Origin: Acidimicrobiales bacterium
GTDB taxonomy: Bacteria > Actinomycetota > Acidimicrobiia > Acidimicrobiales > Iamiaceae
Direction of reading: 5' to 3'
DNA length: 64,000 nt
Assembly (NCBI GenBank): GCA_035547835.1
Contig: DASZTW010000012.1
Coordinates: 1-64,000, forward strand
This document shows, piece by piece, positions 50,927 through 58,332 of this stretch. The stretch's first letter is position 1. Each line of letters opens with the position of its first letter. Under the pieces are notes generated by a model, which ran no database searches, was not told the origin of the DNA, and worked only from the letters and a program-made list of their open reading frames with translations. The translations under genes were made by a program, and so were the position numbers.

Positions 50927-51113
50927 GTCAGCCCCGGCCCCGGCAGTCAGCCCCGGTCCCGGCAGTCAGCCCCGTCCCGGCAGTCAGCCCCGTCCCGGCG
51001 GTCAGCCCCGGTCCCGGTGGTCAGTCCCGGTCCCGGTGGTCAGTCCCGGTCCCCGCAGTCAGGCGGTCCCGGTGGTCCGGCGGCCAGCCCCGGTCCCGGT
51101 GGTCCGGCGATCA
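50927..51113. repeat. 18/19-bp minisatellite ending in a stop codon
   Basis: Seven units of GTCAGCCCCGGTCCCGGCA type (50927-51057, 18 or 19 bases each) are followed by more diverged copies to 51113. The TCA at 51111-51113 is the stop codon of the minus-strand crotonase. The array fills the whole gap between convergent hyuA and that gene. Confidence 0.92.
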
Positions 51114-52004
51114 GGGCTCGGACTTGGCGGCGTCGAGCACCGGCGGCGCGTTGCGCCAGTCGTCGAGACCGTCCTCGGGGAGGCCGACGGGGTAGCGGTG
51201 GTCGTGCACCCATGCCCAGTGCGCGTGGTTCAGCTCGTGCAGCGTGAAGCACGCGTTGAGCGCGTTGTGGAAGCCCATGTTGTCGACGGTCTGGTTGACC
51301 GACTCCTTGACCAGCAAGGCGGCCATGGTGGGCATCTTGGCGATGCGCCGGGCGAAGTCGAGCGTCTTGTCGGCGAGCTGGTCCTCCGGGAAGATCTTCG
51401 AGACCATGCCGAGCTGGTACGCCTCTTCGACGTCCATGGAGTCGCCGGTCAGCAGCAGCTCCTTGGTCTTGCGGGGACCGAACTCCCACGGGTGGGCGAA
51501 GTACTCGACGCCGCACATGCCGAGACGGGTGCCCACGACGTCGGCGAACTTCACCCCTTCGGCCGCGCAGATCAGGTCACATGCCCACATCAACATCAAG
51601 CCGGCGGCGAACACCGTGCCGTGCACCTGGGCGATGGTGATCTTGCGCAGGTTCCGCCAGCGTCGGGTGTTGTCGAAGAAGTAGTGCCACTCCTGCAACA
51701 TCAGCCGCTCTGCGCCATCGCGGGTGCCGCCGTTGATCTGGTACGAGGGGTGCTGGTTCGGTCCCGGTGCGCCCTCTTCGCGCGACACCGACGAGCCGAC
51801 GTCGTGGCCCGACGTGAACATCGGGCCCATGCCGCCGAAGATCACGACGCGCACGGTGTCGTCGGCCTCGGCACGCAAGAAGGCGTCGTTGAGCTCGACG
51901 AGCATCCCCCGGTTCTGCGCGTTGCGGGCCTCGGGTCGGTTCAACATGATCCGGGCGATCGTGCCCTCGTCGAGGGTCTCGTACGTGACGAACTTGTCAG
52001 ACAT
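51111..52004 (-). CDS. Enoyl-CoA hydratase/isomerase family protein
   Basis: A 297-residue crotonase. ARIMLNRPEARNAQNRGML, GPMFTSGHDVGSSVS (oxyanion hole), VHGTVFAAGLMLMWACDLICA and VEYFAHPWEFGPRKTKELLLTG are conserved. The last box, with the Pro-Trp-Glu triplet, is shared with the crotonase at 58325, so the two are close paralogues of one branch. The ribosome site GAGGA lies just upstream. Separated by 18 bases from hyuB, it is probably in the same transcript. Confidence 0.86.
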   Translation of the reverse strand: MSDKFVTYETLDEGTIARIMLNRPEARNAQNRGMLVELNDAFLRAEADDTVRVVIFGGMGPMFTSGHDVGSSVSREEGAPGPNQHPSYQINGGTRDGAERLMLQEWHYFFDNTRRWRNLRKITIAQVHGTVFAAGLMLMWACDLICAAEGVKFADVVGTRLGMCGVEYFAHPWEFGPRKTKELLLTGDSMDVEEAYQLGMVSKIFPEDQLADKTLDFARRIAKMPTMAALLVKESVNQTVDNMGFHNALNACFTLHELNHAHWAWVHDHRYPVGLPEDGLDDWRNAPPVLDAAKSEP

Positions 52005-52023
52005 CAGGGTCCTCGTCAGACAT
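51997..52023 (-). other. Duplicated start region with an 8-codon minicistron
   Basis: GTCAGACATCAGG occurs at 51996-52008 and 52015-52027. On the minus strand this gives two ATGTCTGAC starts 19 bases apart. The first opens after the hyuB stop (TGATG) and reads eight codons before stopping inside the start region of the crotonase. It could couple translation of the two genes or be an accident of duplication. Confidence 0.4.
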
Positions 52024-53903
52024 CAGGAACGGCGTTGCTTGCGGAGTAGCTCGGTTGCTTCGGTATCGACCGCGAGGTCCATGGCATCGAGCGTGCCGAT
52101 TACTACGACACCGTAGTCACGGCGCGCGCCCTCCACGGAGACGTACTCGTCCCACACGTCGTCGAGCACCGCCGCCGGATCGCGGTCGAGCGGGTCGCCC
52201 CAACCGCCGCCGCCGCCGAACTCATAGACGAGTTGCTCGCCGGTCTCGAGCAGCACGTTCGCCACGGCCGGCGCCACTTCCAGGTCGCCTTTCAGCACGC
52301 ACTTGTCGGGCGTGCCCGGCGCGCCGCCCGCAATGCCCGGATGGAGGTGTTTGCGGTTCACCACGTACTGGTTGACGTACGTGGGCGTGCGGGCTTCCTT
52401 GATGAACAGCGACCCGCAGCCTCCGCGCCACTGCCCGGCACCGCCCGAGTCGGTGCGGAAGTTGCGGCCGCGCAGGATGTGGGGGAACAGGCCCTCGTTG
52501 ATCTCGGCGCTGGCCTTGATGAGGTTGCCCATCGAGGCCACCATCGCGCCCCACCCGTCGACGCCTTTGACCCCATTGACCCAACCGGCCGCGATTTCGC
52601 CGCCGTGGTCGAAGAACGGCTTGCCGGTCCGGGGGTCGAGGTCGCCCCACATCTGGCGCGGGCTGCCGAACTTGTACGTCTGCGGGCAGCAGCGCTCCGG
52701 GATGATCTGCGACAGGGCCACCGCGATGATGTCGCTCACCTCGACGCCGGGATGGTGCGTGCCGCTCGACACCGGTTTGCCCTCGGGCGGGTTGACGCAC
52801 GTGCCCTTCGGCGCGCGGATCTCGATGCGGTCGAAGAAGCCCTCGTTCTTGGGGATGGCCGGGTCGACCATGCTGGCGATCTGCGAGATCACGTTGCCGC
52901 GGGTGTTGCCGTACGTCGACCACGCCTGGATGTGGGGACGGTCGTCGGACCCGGTGAAGTCGACGATCAAGTGGTCGCCCTCCACCGTGACCGCCACGTG
53001 CACGTGGATGTCCTCGTTGCCCGCAGGATCGGCGTCGACGTAGACGTCGGCTTCGTAGACCCCGTCGGGCCAACGGGCGATCTCCGCGCCGAGGCGACGG
53101 CTGGCGTCCGCGATCGTCCAGTCGACGGTGGCGCGCACCGCGTCGGCGCCGTAGCGGTTGACCACGTCGGTGAGCCGCTCGACGCTGAGCTGCGCGGCGC
53201 CCACTTGCGACCGCAGGTCGCCGATGAACCCGCCGAGGCGGTTGTTCGCCCGCATCATGTCGATGACGTCGCGCCGCTCTCTGCCGCCGTCGATGATCTT
53301 CATGGCGGGGTAGCGGGTGCCCTCGGACCAGATGTCCTTGGCGAAGACGTTGTAGCCGCCGGCCATGGCCCCGCCCGTGTCGCCGTGGTGGCACTGGATC
53401 GACGCGAACAACAGCAGCTCGCCGCTGTCGTCGAACACCGGCGCGAACACGTTGAAGTCAGGGAGGTGGCCGCCGCCGTGATACGGGTCGTTGGCGACGA
53501 GCACGTCGCCCGGCACGATCTCGTCGCCCAGGAGCTCGAGCGCGTACCGCACCGGCAACGTGCTCGACAGCATGAACTGCGGGATCCCCACCGACAGCGC
53601 CGCCAGGCGTCCCGTCGCGTCGAGAATCGTGGCGTTGCGCTCATTGGACTGATTGAGGATCGGCGTCGTGGCCGTACGCGACACGTACGTCGCCATCTCG
53701 AAGCACACGGTCTCCATGGCCGAGCGGATGACCTGCATGGTGACCGGGTCGTTGCCCGCGCCCTGCGCGACTGCCGGGCCGGTGGCGGGGTTGGTGTCGG
53801 CGGTGTGAGGGGTGGCGTGGGTGGGGCCGGTGGCGGGTCCGGGCGCGTTGGCGGCGTGCCTTGCGCCGGTGTTCTGGCCCGTTCCGCGGTCGGTGTCGGT
53901 CAT
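52023..53903 (-). CDS. hyuB: Hydantoinase/oxoprolinase family subunit B
   Basis: A 626-residue HyuB subunit. After a low-complexity Ala/Thr/Pro start (~residues 1-50) come DPVTMQVIRSAMETVCFEM, LPVRYALELLGDEI, GDVLVANDPYHGGGHLPDF (metal-binding box), FASIQCHHGDTGG and the C-terminal GGGGGWGDPLDRDP. It pairs with HyuA for ATP-dependent ring opening or carboxylation. The genes are normally adjacent and co-directional; here hyuA converges on this gene. ATG 53903 faces the acyl-CoA ligase across a 53-base spacer containing an operator-like site. Confidence 0.9.
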   Translation of the reverse strand: MTDTDRGTGQNTGARHAANAPGPATGPTHATPHTADTNPATGPAVAQGAGNDPVTMQVIRSAMETVCFEMATYVSRTATTPILNQSNERNATILDATGRLAALSVGIPQFMLSSTLPVRYALELLGDEIVPGDVLVANDPYHGGGHLPDFNVFAPVFDDSGELLLFASIQCHHGDTGGAMAGGYNVFAKDIWSEGTRYPAMKIIDGGRERRDVIDMMRANNRLGGFIGDLRSQVGAAQLSVERLTDVVNRYGADAVRATVDWTIADASRRLGAEIARWPDGVYEADVYVDADPAGNEDIHVHVAVTVEGDHLIVDFTGSDDRPHIQAWSTYGNTRGNVISQIASMVDPAIPKNEGFFDRIEIRAPKGTCVNPPEGKPVSSGTHHPGVEVSDIIAVALSQIIPERCCPQTYKFGSPRQMWGDLDPRTGKPFFDHGGEIAAGWVNGVKGVDGWGAMVASMGNLIKASAEINEGLFPHILRGRNFRTDSGGAGQWRGGCGSLFIKEARTPTYVNQYVVNRKHLHPGIAGGAPGTPDKCVLKGDLEVAPAVANVLLETGEQLVYEFGGGGGWGDPLDRDPAAVLDDVWDEYVSVEGARRDYGVVVIGTLDAMDLAVDTEATELLRKQRRS

Positions 53904-53937
53904 GCGGGCGCCCCCTTTTGGCCCTCGATCCCGTGTC

Positions 53938-53951
53938 TGACACTAGCGTCA
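53938..53951. promoter_or_regulatory. Operator-like site between hyuB and acyl-CoA ligase
   Basis: TGACACTAGCGTCA (12 of 14 symmetric) lies in the 53-base spacer of the two divergent genes, ending 5 bases before the ligase GTG and 35 bases from the hyuB ATG. It has the same TGAC-N6-GTCA layout as the hyuA site, so one regulator could act on both subunit genes. Confidence 0.55.
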
Positions 53952-53956
53952 GCTTT

Positions 53957-55414
53957 GTGACCCTGGACGAGCTCATGGCCGCCGCGCCCCGCAGCGATGG
54001 ACCCGTCCTGGTCGATCGCGACCATGCCCTCACCCGTGACGACCTCGACGCCGCGGTGGCCAGCGCGGCTGCGGACCTGGTGGACCGTGGCGTCGGACGA
54101 GGCGACCGGGTGGCCTGGCAACTGCCCAACTGCGTCGACGCCGTGATCTGGACCCGAGCGTGCTGGCGGATCGGCGCGATCGCCGCACCCCTTCACCACC
54201 TGGCCGGCGCGAGCGAGATCGAACACCACCTGGCCGTCCTCGACCCCACCGCGATCCTCGGCCCGCCACCGCCGAAATCCTCCGATTCGTGCAGAAGTGG
54301 CGGAATAGCAGCCATTTCTGCACGAAGAGTCGCGGGCGAAGGCGGGTCGCCGGAGGACGACCTGGCCGTGGTGCTGTTCACGTCGGGCTCGACAGGCTCG
54401 GCCAAAGCGGTGCTCCACACCCATCGGGCACTCGTCTACAAGTCGCAGCTCATGTGCGACGTGCACACGCTCGGCCCGACCGACGCGGCCCTCGTGCCGT
54501 CGCCGATCGCCCACATCTCCGGGATGCTCAACGCCATCTTGGTGCCCGGTGCGGCGGGGATGCGGGTGGTGCTCATGGAGAAGTGGGAGCCAGGGCGAGC
54601 CCTCGACCTCATCGAGGAGCACCAGATCACGTTCATGATCGGTCCGCCCACACAGTTCATCGGCCTGATGGACCATCGCGCCTTCACCCCCGAGCGGGTG
54701 GCGTCGATGCGGGTGATCTCGACCGGTGCAATGGGGGTGAGCCCGTCGTTCGTCGAGCGGGCGAGCGACGCGTTCGGCGCCCACGTGAAGCGGGCGTACG
54801 GCTCGACCGAAGCCCCCACGGTCACCACGTGCCACGCCGACGACCCGCCCGAGCGATCGGCGACCTCCGACGGCCGAGCGATCGGCGACGCCGAGGTGCG
54901 CATTGTCGACGGTGAGGTCTGGGTGCGCGGGCCCGAACTGTTCGCCGGCTACGCGGACCCCGCCCAGACAGCCGAGGTCATGCGCGACGGCTGGTTCCGC
55001 ACCGGCGACCTCGGCGTGCTCGACGACGGTCGCTGGCTGCGCATCACCGGTCGGGTCAAGGACCTCATCATCCGGGCCGGCGAGAACATCGCACCTGCCG
55101 AGGTCGAGGCCGTGCTCGAGCTGCACCCGTCGGTCGCCCAGGCCGTGGCGGTCGGCTACCCCGACGACACGTACGGCGAGCGGGTGGCCGCCTTCGTGGT
55201 CCTTGCCACCACCGCCGAGCCCGCCGCCGACGCAGCCGGTGGGTCGGGGGTGTTCGACGTCGCGGCGTGCCGCGAGTGGTTCGCCGAGCAAGGCGTCGCC
55301 AGATTCAAGACGCCCGAGCGGGTGATCGTCCTCGACGAACTGCCCGTGCTCGGCATCGGCAAGCCCGACCGCGCCCGTCTCCGTCGCCTCGCCGCCGACC
55401 TGTCGACCGGCTGA
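53957..55414 (+). CDS. Acyl-CoA synthetase (AMP-forming) carrying a palindromic insertion
   Basis: A 485-residue ANL ligase. VVLFTSGSTGSAKAVLHTH is the P-loop, RAYGSTEAPT motif A5, TGDLGVLDDGRWLRITGRVKD A7-A8 (quoted in part), RAGENIAPAEVE the hinge and IGKPDRARL the catalytic Lys. Residues ~109-125, before the P-loop, are encoded by a 41-base palindrome and read as a Ser/Arg/Ala-rich stretch. GTG 53957 is chosen because the family sequence starts there; the leader would be only a few bases long. It is divergent from hyuB. Confidence 0.86.
   Translation: MTLDELMAAAPRSDGPVLVDRDHALTRDDLDAAVASAAADLVDRGVGRGDRVAWQLPNCVDAVIWTRACWRIGAIAAPLHHLAGASEIEHHLAVLDPTAILGPPPPKSSDSCRSGGIAAISARRVAGEGGSPEDDLAVVLFTSGSTGSAKAVLHTHRALVYKSQLMCDVHTLGPTDAALVPSPIAHISGMLNAILVPGAAGMRVVLMEKWEPGRALDLIEEHQITFMIGPPTQFIGLMDHRAFTPERVASMRVISTGAMGVSPSFVERASDAFGAHVKRAYGSTEAPTVTTCHADDPPERSATSDGRAIGDAEVRIVDGEVWVRGPELFAGYADPAQTAEVMRDGWFRTGDLGVLDDGRWLRITGRVKDLIIRAGENIAPAEVEAVLELHPSVAQAVAVGYPDDTYGERVAAFVVLATTAEPAADAAGGSGVFDVAACREWFAEQGVARFKTPERVIVLDELPVLGIGKPDRARLRRLAADLSTG
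54286..54326. repeat. 41-bp palindrome inside a coding sequence
   Basis: TTCGTGCAGAAGTGGC (54286-54301) and GCCATTTCTGCACGAA (54311-54326) pair at 15 of 16 positions around a 9-base loop. It lies in the acyl-CoA ligase gene without breaking the frame, in the variable segment ahead of the P-loop, and is clearly lower in GC than its surroundings. No second copy was recognised in this window. Confidence 0.8.
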
Positions 55415-55525
55415 CAGCCAGTCCGCCCTTCGTCTGTCGCCGGGTCGCCGCCCTTCGCCGGTCGCCGGTCGCCGCCATTCGTGTGTCGTCGGGTCGCCGC
55501 TGTCCGGCGGGCGAAACGCTCGCAT
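55415..55525. other. Degenerate GTCGCCG repeats after the acyl-CoA ligase
   Basis: About 110 bases hold imperfect units containing GGTCGCCGCC and TTCGTCTGTC, at roughly 15-30-base spacing. No gene is seen. The family C palindrome follows directly. Confidence 0.5.
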
Positions 55526-55568
55526 GATTGGCTCTTTTCTTTCGGATTCCGACACCAACGAGCCAATC
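55526..55568. repeat. Family C palindrome, copy 1
   Basis: GATTGGCTC (55526-55534) and GAGCCAATC (55560-55568) pair perfectly. Between them TCGGA-T-TCCGA forms a second small hairpin. It shares most of its inner sequence with the copy at 56612-56660. It lies between the convergent ligase and DUF559 genes. Confidence 0.82.
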
Positions 55569-55577
55569 TGCCGGCCG

Positions 55578-55650
55578 TGGGGCGGCGGGGCGGCGGCCGC
55601 GGGGCCGCGGGGCCGCGGGGCCGCGGGGCCGCGGGGCGGTGGGCGCGGGG
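55578..55650. repeat. GGGGCCGC simple repeat
   Basis: Runs of GGGG separated by CCGC or CGGC, with five consecutive GGGGCCGC units, end five bases before the DUF559 stop. The sequence is both self-complementary and able to form a G-quadruplex. No coding sense is seen. Confidence 0.8.
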
Positions 55651-55654
55651 CCGG

Positions 55655-56566
55655 TCAGGCGGCGGGCACGCGCAGGCGGCGAAGGTCGCGCACGGTGGCG
55701 GCTCGTAGGCGGGTCACCATCGTCCAGGTCAGGCGGACGACCCGGTAGCCGTGCAGTGCGGCGAGGTTGTCGCGGCGACGGTCGTTCTCGAAGTCGGCGA
55801 CCCGCTGATGCCAGGCTCGCCCGTCGCCCTCGACGATCACCCGCTCGACCTCGAGCAGCACATCGACCCGCTCCGGCCCCTCCGGCCACCAGGGTGGTGC
55901 CGCCTCGAACCGTGCGTCGTGGAATCCCGCGAGCCGCAACACCTCCCGCAGTCGACGTTCGAGCGCGCTCATCGACGGGGCTTCCGCCTCGAGCAACTGC
56001 GTGACGACACGCTGCAAGGTGGCGGCCCCTCGCAGGCGTCGCACTCCCGCGAGTTGGGCACGGCGCTGCAGCTCGCCGGGGTCGAGGCCGTGGTGCAGCA
56101 GCGCCGTCTCCACCGTGCCCAGGAGGCGAGGCGCGGGGAGCACACCGGCGAGGTCGACGACCGTCTGCGGAAGGTCGGTGACGCGAATGTGGTCGATGAC
56201 CGTCGAGGTGACCTCGTCCCGGCGGCGCACGGTGGCCCGCGGTGTGCGGTGGTGGCAGCCACGTGGGACGGTGATCTCGGGTCGCCCGGGACCGAACCCG
56301 AGGCCATGCAGGCTTGCCGACGGGCGGCCCGACACCATGGCCTCGGGATGGCCGAGCTCCGCGATCTTCAGCTGCCGTTCCCACGTGGGGTCACTTCCGG
56401 CGAAGACCAGCACACCCCGGTCGACGGGAAGCCACAGCCCCGCGTTCACGCGCCGGCGGAGCAGGCTGTTGCTGGCACCCATCGCCACCACCTGCCGGGT
56501 GGCGAATGCGCCATGTTGCCGGCGCGCCAAGGACGCCACCTCGTGGTCGACCTCTCGCTTCGTCAT
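55655..56566 (-). CDS. Orphan AbiEi-like/DUF559 protein
   Basis: A 303-residue two-part protein. The N-terminus (EVASLARRQHGAFATRQVVA) is a winged-helix of the AbiEi antitoxin type with LRRRVNAGLWLPVDRGVLVF. The C-terminus is DUF559, a restriction-endonuclease-like fold with the RVDVLLEVERVIVEGDG strand pair (Asp, Glu-x-Asp) and HQRVADFENDRRRDNLAALHGYRV (quoted in part as conserved). It is common and poorly understood in actinobacteria. No AbiEii toxin gene is adjacent. It is bracketed by two family C palindromes, which may indicate acquisition as a unit. ATG 56566. Confidence 0.75.
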   Translation of the reverse strand: MTKREVDHEVASLARRQHGAFATRQVVAMGASNSLLRRRVNAGLWLPVDRGVLVFAGSDPTWERQLKIAELGHPEAMVSGRPSASLHGLGFGPGRPEITVPRGCHHRTPRATVRRRDEVTSTVIDHIRVTDLPQTVVDLAGVLPAPRLLGTVETALLHHGLDPGELQRRAQLAGVRRLRGAATLQRVVTQLLEAEAPSMSALERRLREVLRLAGFHDARFEAAPPWWPEGPERVDVLLEVERVIVEGDGRAWHQRVADFENDRRRDNLAALHGYRVVRLTWTMVTRLRAATVRDLRRLRVPAA

Positions 56567-56611
56567 CGGCCCACCCTGCCCGCCACCTGTGACAGTCGGC
56601 GGTCTCCCGGC

Positions 56612-56660
56612 GATGTTTGGCTCGTTCCTTTCGGATTCCGACACCAACGAGCCAAACATC
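56612..56660. repeat. Family C palindrome, copy 2
   Basis: GATGTTTGGCTCGTT (56612-56626) and AACGAGCCAAACATC (56646-56660) are a perfect 15-base inverted repeat around 19 bases containing TCGGA-T-TCCGA. The inner 25 or so bases match copy 1, while the outer stem differs on both sides and stays paired. It lies upstream of the DUF559 gene and downstream of the CoA-transferase. Confidence 0.88.
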
Positions 56661-56817
56661 TGGAGGACGAGCGGCCGGCGGGCTCGGCCGGGTGGCCGGG
56701 GCGGGACGCGGCGCGAGGACGAACGGGGACGCGGCGCGGGCCGGGCGGCCGGACGGGGCGGGGCGCTGCAGTGTGGCCGGGTGGCCGGACGGGGCGGGCG
56801 GCCGGGCCAGGTTGCCC
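56661..56817. repeat. GC-rich spacer with duplicated GGCCGGACGGGGCGGG
   Basis: The 16-base sequence GGCCGGACGGGGCGGG occurs twice (about 56749 and 56784) and GGACGCGGCGCG twice (about 56704 and 56729). Nothing coding is seen. The spacer separates the CoA-transferase stop from the family C palindrome. Confidence 0.55.
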
Positions 56818-58332
56818 TCAGATGACGCCGGTGGACTGATGGGTGGCGAGCTCGTCGGATGACAGGCCGACCAGGTCGCACCAGACCTCGTGGTTGTGTT
56901 GGCCGAGCGTCGGGGCGGGTGCCGGGGCGACCGGCGGGCGACCGTCGAGGCGCGGGTACGGAGCCTGCTGGCGGTGCGGGCCCGCGACCGGGTCGTCGAC
57001 CGTGACGAAGTCGCCGCGGGCGGCCATGTGGGGGTCGGCCAACATGTCCTCGGCCGTGTACGCCGTGGCCACGGGCACGCCGTTCGCGATGCACCGTTCC
57101 TCGACGTCGGCAGCCGACCGGGACAGCGTCCAGTCGGTGACGATCCCGTTGATCTCGTCGGCGTGCTCGGCCCGCGAGGCGAGCGTGGCCCAGCGGGGGT
57201 CGTCGAGCAGGTCGGGTCGGTCCATGGCCTGGCACAGCCGGGCGAAGTTGGCGTCGGACCCGGCCACCACGCACACGTACGCGCCATCGGCCGTGGGGTA
57301 GTTGTCGAGCGGTGCGGACGTGGGCACGCGGTTGCCGTGGCGCCCCCGCACGAGCCCGAGCCGGTCGTAGCCTGCGACCGTCCACTCCATGACCCGCAGG
57401 ATCGAGCCGTACAGCGGCGCGTCGACCACCCCGCCCCGGCCGGTGCCGCCGGGCCGGTCGCGGCGGTACAGCCCGGCGACGACGGCCTCGGCCGCGAACG
57501 CGCCGGTGAGGTAGTCGGAGATCGTGATGCCGGGACGCACAGGCGGGCGGTCGTCGAACCCCGTCACCTGCAACAGCCCGCCGTACGCGATGCCCATGCG
57601 ATCGAGACCGGGCCGGGGGGCGTACGGGCCGTCCTGGCCGAAGACGCTGATCCGGGCCCAGACCAGGCGCGGGTCGCAGTCGTCCGGGCCGACGTGCCAC
57701 CGCTCGACGGTGCCGGGCCGGAAGTTCTCGCACACGACGTCGGCCGTGGCGGCGAGGCGACGGAACAGCGCTTGACCTGCGGGCTCGCGCAAGTTCAGCG
57801 TGACGCCCTTGCGGCCGCGTCCCTCGACGGCCCACCACAACGAGTACCCCACCTCGCCCGCGCCGGCCGTCTTGCTCGCATCGCCTGCGTCACCGGACGC
57901 GGAGTCGGTCGCCGGCCGGTCGCCAGGGGTGACGAACGGGCCGATCGTGCGCATGAAGTCGCCGCCGGACGGGTCTTCGACCTTGATCACCTCGGCGCCC
58001 ATCTCGCCGAGCAGGCCGGCGCAGAACGGCGCGCCGATGCGCGTGCCCACGTCGATGACCCGCAAGCCCGCCAGCGGCAACTCGCCGCCGGCCGTTGCCG
58101 CGCCGCCGGCCGTCGCCGCCGGCCGCGCGCCGGACGCCGGGCCCGGGCCTGGGCCGGACGCGGTTGGTGCGCCGGACGCGGTTGGTGCGCTGGACGCCGG
58201 CCCCGGGCCCGGGCCGGACGCGGTTGGTGCGGCGGACGCGGACCCCTCGCCGCCGGCCGTTGCCGCGCCGCTTGGCGTTGCCGCCGACGCGATTGGTGCG
58301 CCGGACGCCGGGCCTGGCTGTGGCTCAGCCAT
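56818..58332 (-). CDS. Family III CoA-transferase with repetitive N-terminal extension
   Basis: A 504-residue CaiB/BaiF enzyme. Catalytic domain from about residue 90: LAGLRVIDVGTRIGAPFCAG, GAEVIKVEDPSGGD, LNLREPAGQALFRRL, CENFRPGTVERW, YGGLLQVTGF and TISDYLTGAFAAEAVVAGL. The first ~85 residues are repeats of SGAPTASGPGPGPAS type, encoded by imperfect 30-39-base units (58090-58320). The ATG at 58332 overlaps the upstream crotonase stop by eight bases, supporting translation from there, but an internal start near the catalytic domain is possible. Substrate unknown. Confidence 0.85.
   Translation of the reverse strand: MAEPQPGPASGAPIASAATPSGAATAGGEGSASAAPTASGPGPGPASSAPTASGAPTASGPGPGPASGARPAATAGGAATAGGELPLAGLRVIDVGTRIGAPFCAGLLGEMGAEVIKVEDPSGGDFMRTIGPFVTPGDRPATDSASGDAGDASKTAGAGEVGYSLWWAVEGRGRKGVTLNLREPAGQALFRRLAATADVVCENFRPGTVERWHVGPDDCDPRLVWARISVFGQDGPYAPRPGLDRMGIAYGGLLQVTGFDDRPPVRPGITISDYLTGAFAAEAVVAGLYRRDRPGGTGRGGVVDAPLYGSILRVMEWTVAGYDRLGLVRGRHGNRVPTSAPLDNYPTADGAYVCVVAGSDANFARLCQAMDRPDLLDDPRWATLASRAEHADEINGIVTDWTLSRSAADVEERCIANGVPVATAYTAEDMLADPHMAARGDFVTVDDPVAGPHRQQAPYPRLDGRPPVAPAPAPTLGQHNHEVWCDLVGLSSDELATHQSTGVI
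58090..58320 (-). repeat. Ala/Gly/Pro-coding repeat at the CoA-transferase N-terminus
   Basis: Imperfect repeats built from GGACGCGGTTGGTGCG and GCCGGGCCCGGGCC-like units give an Ala/Gly/Pro/Ser-rich extension. The frame is open throughout. It resembles the VNTR linker in the other CoA-transferase (33517-33676) in kind but not in sequence. Confidence 0.75.

Noticed and set aside
50927-51113. Regular 18/19-base units as a CRISPR or origin iteron array
   Set aside because: No spacers, no AT-rich stretch and no replication gene nearby; a minisatellite fits better.
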